From assembly GCA_028274465.1 (NCBI GenBank), contig CM051457.1, positions 32,151,313 through 32,215,312 of the forward strand: a DNA stretch of 64,000 nucleotides, in the 5' to 3' direction. Below are positions 55,540 to 64,000 of the stretch, one piece after another. Every line of letters starts with the position of its first letter. Position 1 is the first letter of the stretch. The position numbers were made by a program, and so were the translations under genes. The notes beneath the pieces are model-generated. The model saw nothing but the letters and a program-made list of their open reading frames with translations. It ran no database searches and was not told where the DNA came from. This DNA comes from Plantago ovata. Taxonomy: Eukaryota > Streptophyta > Magnoliopsida > Lamiales > Plantaginaceae.

Positions 55540-58500
55540 CTCATGAATCTCCCAAATCCAATAATGCGGATATTACTCTAGCCCAAGTCAAATCAAAGAA
55601 GGGACTCATCCACACCAAAACCTATAAGACAGCTTTTCCAAAATTTTATCTTGAGCTAGCCCCAGCATTGGTTCAAAACATATCAACACACTCTTCAACA
55701 CCACAATATTCAACTTCGAAGCTTCACCGATGAAAGTAGTATCATCCGTGAATTACAAATTACAAATCTGACCTCCTCTTTACTCACCTTGTATGGAACA
55801 AAAAGTCAATCACTGCTTGATTTTCATCATATAACTAAGACCTTCTACAACTATAAAAAGTTTTTTTTTTTTTTAAAAAAAGAGAAAGAGATCGTCTTGC
55901 CTTAAACCCCTCGTTATTTCAAATTGCTTACCCAAACATCCATTAATCAGAACCGAAGAATGAGCCGAACTAACACATTCCATTATTCAACCAATCCACT
56001 TCTTTCCAAAACCCATAACCACCATCATCTCCTCTAGAAAATCCAGTGTCACCGAATTATAATCATTTTCAAACCATTCTTACAAACAATCATCATTCGC
56101 CTCTTCTTCTTTGACTCATTAACAATTTTTTTCGCAATCACAATATTATCTGGAATGTTCGCCCCCACAAAATCATTTTGATTTAAAGAAACAAAGAGTC
56201 AATTAACTTTTTGCTTAAACGATTAGCTAACAACTTTGTCAAAATCTTATACCCACCCCCAATCAAAGAGATTGGCCTAAAATTCTCAATCGCCACCAAA
56301 TTAATCTTCTTCGGACTAAGAGTACGTAATAAACGAACTATTCAGACCCTTTGCCAACTTCGAATTCATATGGAACTGTCTAACAAACCTCTCAACATCC
56401 CCTGCTTTATCTCTCAAATTTTTTATTAAAAATGAAAGCTAAACCAATATGGACCTGGGCTCTTATCAACACTACAATCCCAAACCGCCTTCTTGATTTT
56501 CTCCATATCAAACTCCTTCCAACTCCTCGCTATGCACAACTGACAGCCTACTACAATTAATACCACTCAACATGATCCACACCCTACTCTTCAAACTAAA
56601 GTGATTAAGAAATGTGTTCTGACACCTTCTTGAAACTTATCTACCTCCTCTAGTCCTCTATCCATAAACCATTTATACGCATCCCTTCCATCAACATGTG
56701 CCTTCCTTTACGCTATAAACAAACATGGAGTTTTTTGTAATTCACATCACCCTCTATTTGTACCCCACTTTTCTTTAGCTCGATGGTAACATATGTTACT
56801 TTGAAGTACCAAGGCCTCCGTTAACTCCTCATTCAGAACCTTCATAGTCCTCAAAGTTTAAACAACTCTTCATCTTCGCAGTCCGTTTTCAACTGCAATA
56901 TCCAAACCCTAGTAGTTCCTTGGTAAGAAGATCAATCTTCCCCTTCAAATTACCCATATTTTTATCCAACCAATTCGTAATATTAAGTTTCAATGTCTTA
57001 GACTTTTGCTTTAACACAACACCCCCAACATGCAATAGCACTGCTATGTCACACATCACAGACCAACTAGATATCTCATCTTTTTGTCAACCACTAACAT
57101 ATCTAAAAGACCTAGGCCCCCAATCTCTTCTTCCAGCTTGAACCACAATCACCGCATGATCCGACACTCTTCTCCGGAAACGAAACTGAGCCAAGTCCTT
57201 CCATTTATCACACCAACCCTTAGAAAAAATAAATGATCAAGCCTACTACAACACGCAACATTTGTACGAAACCAAGTAAACCGCCTCCTATCTACCTGAA
57301 GATCAACAAAATTTATACCACCAATAAACTCATCAAAGGCACACATATCAGTAGTCATCACACCTTGATCCACCCCACACCTCTTTTAAGGACCTCTCAC
57401 CGCATATACATTGCTTCCCAACACCACACTATCCGAGATACGCTCATGTAAACTTTTTTCACAAAGCCACTCTCTCCACATTATTACTTGGACCATAAAC
57501 ACTAGTGATACTAGTTGCCTCTCCTTCCCAATCCCTCACCACTTCCAAACAACCATCATCTCCCCACATGCCTCTCCATACAAACACCATTTTATCCCAA
57601 ATGCATAATAACCCACCCTAAGACCCATTTGAACGACTGAAAACCACAATCAAAATTCGTATTCCCCCACATTGCTTCCACCAATCATCGTTGATCCACA
57701 TAAACAAAGTTTGGTCTTTTGCAAACACACAAACTCGACCTTTTCAGTTCTGATTAACTCCGACACCTCCCTGCGCTTCACTTTCTCACCAAACCTCTAA
57801 TATTTATACTAAGCATCTGCATTCGAAACCAAAGTTGTACAACCTCCTGAGCCCGTTGCTTTCTTTTTCCGTCCCTCGTTGTCCCTCAATTCCCAACACT
57901 TAAAAGCCTCTACCACCTCTCCTGAGCCCTCCAAATTCCCCACCTGCCAGGCTGATTCGGCCTCACCACCGCTCAGCGCTGCAATACTATATATGTCCCT
58001 CGCCATTACAAATTCCATCCTTTTAGCCCGGTCTCTAGTGAAACTTCCCCACGAGATTCCAACAACTCAGTCTCAACACCCACATCATGCGCCTCCTTTC
58101 GTCCAACTTGGATTGAAATGTTTCCATCGGGATGAAAATCCAAGCATGAGCTTGACGCCGATTTACCGTACTCAAAGAGATCGACGGTATCTTTTGACCA
58201 AACACTCTGCTTCCTCATCCATTTTATCCAAAATCGGTTGTAAATTAAACGGAATCGACCCGTTTGGACCCGAATTGAAGCGGCTGCATGTGTACATGGA
58301 TCCTTAATAGTCTCACCCAACCCAACAACTAGTGGAACCAAAACTGGCCCAGAAACCGGCCCAATATCCAAAACTGGCCCAGAGGAAACAACAATTGTCA
58401 CCAACCAGCTTGGTTGATTTGATACTAAGCCCAAACAACATTCAAGTCAAATGTTTTCCCAGCAGCTAACTCCACCAAAATCTCCTACCATTGACGAGGA

Positions 58501-58640
58501 AATATTCCTCCGGCCCAGATCGAACACCCAAACAACTTGCGAAATTTTAGGGAACATAACAGCATTGACCTTACCTCCCCATATCTTCCGGCTCACCATC
58601 CAACAACTCAACCAACCTCCTCATCCGGCTCTCCATGTTA
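55540..58640 (-). pseudogene. Degenerate LINE (ORF1 tail, endonuclease, reverse transcriptase)
   Basis: Minus strand, order consistent with a full LINE. Gag-like/ORF1 remnants lie at 58640-57810. The endonuclease start MLSINIRGLV (about 57822) continues to the APE-type C-terminus DEFIGGINFVDLQVDRRRFTWFR...CSRLDHLFF (57337-57233). RT follows: RPISLIGGGYKILTKLLANRL (about 56280-56215), NIVIA.KIVNESKKKRR (about 56150-56100), SVLINGCLG..FEITRGLRQDD (about 55980-55900) and LQFTDDTTFIGEAS (about 55710), where FTDD replaces the catalytic FADD. Numerous stops and frameshifts. Its 5' end lies within about 75 bases of the divergent MADS-box ATG. Confidence 0.8.
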
Positions 58641-58712
58641 GTTAAGGTCTATGAAACTAGGAAAGGGTGATGGATGATTATTGTTTTTCATAATATCGTA
58701 TGTAATAGTAGG

Positions 58713-61627
58713 ATGGGAAGGGTAAAGTTGAAGATACAAAGGCTGGAGAGCCTAAGCAGCCGACAAGTAACTTATGGAAAACGAAGAGCAGGAATATTGA
58801 AGAAGGCACATGAAATTTCCGTCCTATGTGACATCGATATTATCCTCATTATGTTTTCTCCTACCGGCAAGCCATCAATATTCCGTGGACAGCACAGGTA
58901 CGTATATATATACACTGTCACGTCAATTTAATGGTTTATAGGGCCGATGACAAAAAATCATGCATGTTATGCTTATAAAACTTTCTTGAGTTGAAAAATG
59001 TTCTCAACAATCAATGGATGAATGATGAATCACTGAGAATGCTCATTATTTCCTTTCTTACACATTTTGCTGAATATTGAAAGTCTTTCAAAAAAACTTT
59101 TGTGATTTCAAACATTTCTTTTGGATTTCTAAAATATTTCTAAAGATTTTATGTTCAATATCTCAATCTAGATAAACAATAATACTCCTAATTAGTAACA
59201 AGAACTAGCAAGCATTCGCAAGGTGGCATGCACATTGCCCGGCTGGTTCAGGGCAAACACAATTGCTTTTTTATCAGCAATTTAAGGATATGATGGATGA
59301 TTTATGTGAACTGTCACTGTTTTCTGCTCTCTTTTTTGCTACCTATTTTGTAATTGAAGTAGTATCACTTAATAGTTCTTATGTTTGTTACCATTTCAGC
59401 AACATTGATGAAATGATTGCAAAATATGCCCAACTCACACCTAAAGAAAGAGCAAAAAGGTATAGACTGGATACTTTCTGTTGATTTTGTTTTTCAATTA
59501 GGTCTTTCCTGCAAGCTAATTCATTTCCTCTTGAATTTGGACAGGAGGTTGGAGAGTCTGGAAGTAAGTTTCGTATTCTGGCCACATTAACTTGTCCTAC
59601 TCAACACTTCCATGGAAAAAAAAAAGTGGCATTAATGAATTTGTTTGTATTTGATGTCATGATAGACTTTGAAGCGAAACTTTAAGAAGCTTGATCAGGA
59701 TGTGGATATAGAAGAGTTTCTCGATGCAAGGTACGTATAAAAGCTTATTAGTTACGGATATCCTGATCGAGCTTAATGTTCCATTTGGTCATTTCTAATT
59801 TTTCTTTTTCCTTCGCTTTTTTTGCAGTACCATGTCAGTAGAGGTATCTCTCACTTTTTCCTTAAAAGTTCACTTTGATTATTTGAATCTTCTCTGGCGC
59901 TATAATTTGGCCTGAGCCTCTAGCATCTGATTACAGTGCTGTGTTACAATAGGAAATGCACAACCAAGTGGGGATGCTGCAAGCCCAACTAACTGAAGTA
60001 CGTAAAAAGTTAAGGTGCAAAACCTGACCTTTAGTCCAACTTTATATGCAACGATGAGCTCAATACGTTGTGATTTTATGAACCTTTAAGTCATTACGAG
60101 AAATATACAGTGAAAATATATCTTAATCTTTTCATATACAGTAAAGATTTAACAGTTTGCTCTTACTACTAGTATCGCATTTTACTATATACTATTTCCT
60201 AGTTATCTAGCTAGACATATTGGGCGAACTCTTCGCCAAATTCTCTCAACTTTCTCGTGATATGAAGTGTTTACATCATCTACTTTTTCAACCTCAGCTG
60301 GTGGGCAAACCCAGACAAAACCGAAGACATTGAACATCTGAATCGGATGGAAAGTTCACTTCAGAACTCCCTTGAGATGATACGCATGCAAAAGGTATGT
60401 ACTATACATAAGGTTCTCAAAATAAGTTCAAGATGCGCGCATGAGAAAGTGTTCCCATTTCGTTTTGTTCCTGCATTAATGTGCAAGAGCCTAATCGGCC
60501 AATCTACTTTTCTCTTTCAGCAAGAAAAATTTGCAAAGGAAACAATTGTTCAACTTGATTGCACAAACCAGGTAATGAAGCAAACATTCTTGAAACCTAT
60601 CCTTTTTTTTCTTATCATTTCTGATTCAAGTCATTGTGTAAATGTGTTTAGAGACATTATTGATTGTTTCTGAGGAAGTTTGTGAAATATTGCAGTTCCA
60701 AAACAGTATGCATATCCCCATGACAGGGAGTAATCAGGATTGCCAGAATCAGTCTTGGTATCCATTGTGTGAGACTCAAGTCAGTCAACATATGATGCTA
60801 CCGAACGAGCCCCAGTTCTTGGTCAATAGGTAAAATGACATTGTAATATCTGATTGACTCCATTTTACTTTTTGATTGGTCAATATGTGATTGTAATGTC
60901 ATCATGTGTGTTGCCAGAAAATGAATAAAATGCAGAAACTGTCTTGTAGTTATGATCATTCTGATATAAAATTGAGTAACGATTTATAATTGTTTCAGAG
61001 ATATGGAGTGCTCCAGAGATGCTGCATCCTTCCCAAGCAGTTCTGGATTCTTCGATGATGTGAAAGATCAAAATCTGGATGGTTCAAGACATATGAAAAT
61101 TGAGAGGCAAGATGGTGGAATCACGGTTGATGATTACACGGGCTCTTCTCAATTGAGATTACCTCTTGGCGACCAATATCTGTATCAATATAATAATCTA
61201 AGTTTCATGGATCTATTGGAGGGTGGAAGAGACTCAGGCTTTCAACCAAATAACGCTGATTGTCAGATAAATGGAAACTATGAGATCCCAAAGGCTGTTT
61301 ATGGCTCTTACCAACAGAGCTTGGGTTCCGCAGGAGGATCATGCGGCCTTTCTATGTTTTTCGAGAACCCTTATCCTCAGGTGAGCTGCTTGTACATGTA
61401 ATTTCAATTTTCATAAGCACAAATAGTTATTAAACACTCATCCTTTTCCCTTTTCTTTTAATTCGACCACATTGTAGATGTGAGAGTTTCTTTTGTACAA
61501 TATGGTCATTGAGCTACAATGTACTATTTGTTACTGAAAGCAAACTAAGAACTCTGCTAAACCTAAATGCATCTGCTAACCTACATTTATATTGCATTTT
61601 ACCTGTACTTTTCAGCCTCCGAATTAG
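58713..61627 (+). CDS. AGL30: MIKC*-type MADS-box transcription factor, AGL30/AGL65-like (11 exons)
   Basis: Exons: 58713-58897, 59400-59459, 59545-59563, 59666-59730, 59828-59843, 59953-60014, 60298-60394, 60521-60571, 60696-60829, 60999-61380, 61616-61627; 1,083 nt, 360 aa, all GT-AG with matching phases. The MADS domain (1-60) starts [21 protein letters not shown] and includes [21 protein letters not shown] and MFSPTGKPS, the MIKC* signature. It continues with [46 protein letters not shown] and [17 protein letters not shown] (long I/K-like region of many short exons). P-clade MIKC* proteins dimerise with S-clade partners to control late pollen gene expression. WANPDK..EHL favours AGL30 over AGL65. 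The last exon carries only PPN and the stop; reading through at 61381 instead would add VSCLYM. Confidence 0.9.
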
Positions 61628-62816
61628 TATCATGCTATCAAGCAGAGGACAAGCTCAACCACGGATTCGCTGGCGTTTCAGAAGCTGTGAAGATTTTCCA
61701 TTTGAAAGATGCATTTAGAATACTAGAGACATTTTCATGTCTGGTGTGCTAAAGCCAATAAGAAAATTGCTGCTTCTGCCGGCATTTCTTTCTTTCTTTT
61801 TCATTTTTTGTTTGTCAACTTTCATCTCATACAGATGTTAGTTCAGACTGTTACTCAAAACTCCAGTAGATAACAAAAACCTGAAGAAAACAAATTAAAA
61901 ATTAAAAAATAAAATCTTGTGTTGGTCATGTGGAAGGCTATTTCTTCCAGATTGATTTTTGCTGACAATACAAGCGGTAAATGTCATTTTGACAGCCTTG
62001 CCGTTAGTTTTGATGTTTGCCCAGTATATTCTCTTGCAATGGTAGTAAATTTTCAGTAACATATTTATGGTCCATGTACAAATCGAATTGCAGGTGTTTT
62101 GAATATGCCTCTTTGTAAAAAATCTTCAATTCCACTTATTCCTTTTTATAATGTTCCATTACTATAGTAGAGTATTTCTTTTTCTCTTTTGAAACAACTA
62201 TCTCCACTTTCCGAATCTAAATTGTTGAGTTTTGGCTTCCAACCAATCACAATCACAGACATGTAGGATCAAACAAATGAACTACTTCAAACTTCATATG
62301 TTTTGGCGCTTTGGTGGCATTTGGCATAGGATTTAGTTCCAAAACTGAAATTGATCAAATACAGCATATATTAAAATCACATTTTCATACATCATTTCGT
62401 CATTCCTTCTGTCTCTCATCATCTGTACACTTCAACTTGTAAAAATTGAAAATCCAATACCAAAAGTACAAATTCTCAAAAATTCAAATCAAAACCACAA
62501 ATTAATAAAGGAGGAAAGAAAAATCCCCAAACTTTCACCAAAATCTAAAATCCAATCTCAAACAATTATCACTCACAAAAGCATACTCCCCAGTTCCTCC
62601 GTCTCAAAGATATTACAGCATTTTAACTTCTTTTACTATCAAGTATCAATAGATTAACAAGAAATTACTCTTAAATCATGATTAAAATTTTATAGTATAA
62701 CTGTAATAAATTTTTAACATTAACAAGTATTTATATTCAAATTTTAAAAATGTCAAAAAGTCAAAAATGATACAATTTGAAGGGGACTGGACATTGTGAA
62801 GTAAAGTCAAGGCAAG
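61628..62816. other. Intergenic between convergent genes; 3' UTRs
   Basis: The MADS gene (+) and sarcosine oxidase gene (-) converge here. AT-rich non-coding sequence; AATAAAATC-type polyadenylation-like signals occur around 61910. No other feature. Confidence 0.5.
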
Positions 62817-64000
62817 TCAACTGGAAGACTTAACCTGATCCTCAAACTCCTTCACATTACCTCTCCCATCCCCATCATCACCAAACCGCCCCACTCTAAA
62901 GCGCGTGACATCCACCTCCCTCCTCCCCTCCACCATCTCCGCCACAATCCTCCCAACCACCGGCGCCATCTTAAACCCATGCCCGGAGAACCCGCCCGCA
63001 ACCACCACATCCTCCCCAAACTCCCCTCCCAACAAATCAATCACAAAATCCTCATCCGGCGTCATCGAATACATACAGCTCTGCGTCATCACCGGTCCCG
63101 ATTCCCAATCCACCATCTCCCCGAACCGGTCCCTGATCCACTCCTTCAACGCCTCCACCACCACCACCGGCGCGTGCCACGTACGCTCCTCCGCCTCGCA
63201 CGCTCTCCCGCAGTGCACCGGGATCTTCACTAGCCCCGGAAACTCCACCGACGGGGTGCCGTATATGTACGGCTCGCCGTAGCTCGCGAATGTCGGGAAA
63301 CCTGATTCGATCGTGAATTTACCTTCGTACCCTTGGTTGATCTTCCAGTAGTGAACAGTAGTTTCTAGAGGCTGGATTGGGAGAGTGATTTTCCTTACCC
63401 TCTCAACCAGTCTTCTCGTCCACGCGCCGGCTGTGATCACACATTTCCTGCAGCTGAAAGTTGTAGCAATTTCAGCTGACTTCGTGACAACGAGGATCTT
63501 ACCGTCATTTCCCCTCTGGATATCAATTACTTCTGTATTGTCTTTCAGCACGGCTCCATTATGCAGACCAAGTGTTTGATACATTGCCACTGCTTTCGTC
63601 GGCTTGATTACTCCGCCTTCCTGAGTGACGACTCCAATCCAGCCTTCCGGGAGGCGGAACCTGCCGGAGAATCGCTCATTTACTTGTTCCGGGGAGAGAA
63701 TCTCTACCGGGAGGGAGTTTTTGTTGCAGCTTTTGATGACTGATTGCAGAGACTTGTTGTGAATTGGGCCTATGTCGAGCTGGATTGTTTTGAAGTGGAC
63801 TTTGTACCCTGCTTCGGCTTCCGCTAAGTCCCAGAGGCGGTTCGACTCGAGGACGAGAGGGGTGTAGTAGTCTTCGGGGTAGGTGGCGCGTGTGGTTCTG
63901 GACTCGCCGTGAGAAGAGCCGCGGTGGTGGAGGAAGTCGAATTGCTCGAGGAGGAGAGTGGAGAGGCTGCGTTTTGCGGTTTGGTAAGCGGTTGAGCTGC
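62817..64000 (-). CDS. SOX: Sarcosine oxidase, FAD-dependent, 5' end beyond the window
   Basis: The minus-strand frame is open from the window edge (64000) to the stop at 62817, about 394 codons. It belongs to the monomeric sarcosine oxidase family, which oxidises sarcosine and related N-methyl or cyclic amino acids (pipecolate in plants) giving H2O2; the plant enzyme is peroxisomal. The FAD-binding N-terminal GXGXXG lies outside. Visible: YYTPLVLESNRLWDLAEAEAG, GGVIKPTKAVAMYQTL, CVITAGAWT, and QSCMYSMTPDEDFVIDLLGG, whose Cys aligns with the covalent flavin Cys (C315) of bacterial MSOX, then AGGFSGHGFKMAPVVGRI, the conserved C-terminal flavin loop. Higher G+C than the flanks. The C-terminus is KSSS, not a canonical SKL-type peroxisomal signal. 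Confidence 0.92.
   Translation of the reverse strand, partial: SSTAYQTAKRSLSTLLLEQFDFLHHRGSSHGESRTTRATYPEDYYTPLVLESNRLWDLAEAEAGYKVHFKTIQLDIGPIHNKSLQSVIKSCNKNSLPVEILSPEQVNERFSGRFRLPEGWIGVVTQEGGVIKPTKAVAMYQTLGLHNGAVLKDNTEVIDIQRGNDGKILVVTKSAEIATTFSCRKCVITAGAWTRRLVERVRKITLPIQPLETTVHYWKINQGYEGKFTIESGFPTFASYGEPYIYGTPSVEFPGLVKIPVHCGRACEAEERTWHAPVVVVEALKEWIRDRFGEMVDWESGPVMTQSCMYSMTPDEDFVIDLLGGEFGEDVVVAGGFSGHGFKMAPVVGRIVAEMVEGRREVDVTRFRVGRFGDDGDGRGNVKEFEDQVKSSS

Noticed and set aside
62905..63282. Pro/Ser/Thr-rich plus-strand frame opposite sarcosine oxidase
   Set aside because: Antisense shadow of a G+C-rich coding region with clear domain content on the minus strand.

Overview
This is nuclear DNA of a flowering plant, almost certainly a core eudicot. 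It has GT-AG spliced genes with plant-only families (WRKY group IId, MIKC* MADS-box, plant EXO70 paralogue), AT-rich intergenic DNA, a nuclear tRNA-Glu, and typical plant transposon debris (LTR retrotransposons, LINEs, CACTA, hAT, MITE-like elements). Coordinates of spliced genes were worked out by hand from reading frame, splice consensus and family knowledge. No alignment or search was run.

Layout. 1-4.4 kb: transposon debris, with one minus-strand LTR-like unit and one plus-strand LTR followed by a primer-binding-site-like motif and gag start. 5.1-6.4 kb (+): calmodulin-binding-domain protein. 8.0-8.2 kb (+): 66-aa zinc-ribbon protein. 9.6-11.6 kb (-): EXO70, most like EXO70G1. 13-16.7 kb: LINE fragments. 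16.7-25.1 kb: two head-to-tail CACTA (En/Spm-type) elements carrying complementary internal deletions. 26.65 kb (-): tRNA-Glu(TTC). 27.1-29.8 kb (-): ALG13, with an LTR-like unit immediately upstream in the same orientation. 32.7-33.8 kb (-): WRKY11/17-like gene. 34-42.4 kb: mostly unassigned, with a possible Harbinger MITE and one inverted-repeat element. 42.4-52.3 kb (-): a giant tail-anchored coiled-coil protein in 8 exons, about 2,660 aa, with one apparent 1-base frameshift. 53.2-55.3 kb (-): rearranged hAT transposase remnants including an inverted duplication. 55.5-58.6 kb (-): degenerate LINE. 58.7-61.6 kb (+): MIKC* MADS-box gene (AGL30/65-like) in 11 exons. 62.8-64.0 kb (-): sarcosine oxidase, 5' part outside the window.

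How the genes relate. The single-copy genes are mostly housekeeping or signalling genes: exocyst tethering (EXO70), a Golgi/TGN-type coiled-coil protein, ER N-glycan synthesis (ALG13), immune transcription (WRKY11/17) and pollen-type transcription (MIKC* MADS). They are not an operon or a pathway. The set EXO70G - WRKY11/17 - giant coiled-coil - sarcosine oxidase recalls neighbours I remember from two Arabidopsis loci (around At4g31540-31570 and At2g24570-24580), so the window looks like a conserved ancestral block diluted by transposons.

The most unusual material is in the CACTA pair: complementary deletions, six premature stops that all fit C-to-T change at CG or CHG sites, and subterminal hairpins whose GTTGACC loop is conserved while the paired stem bases differ together.
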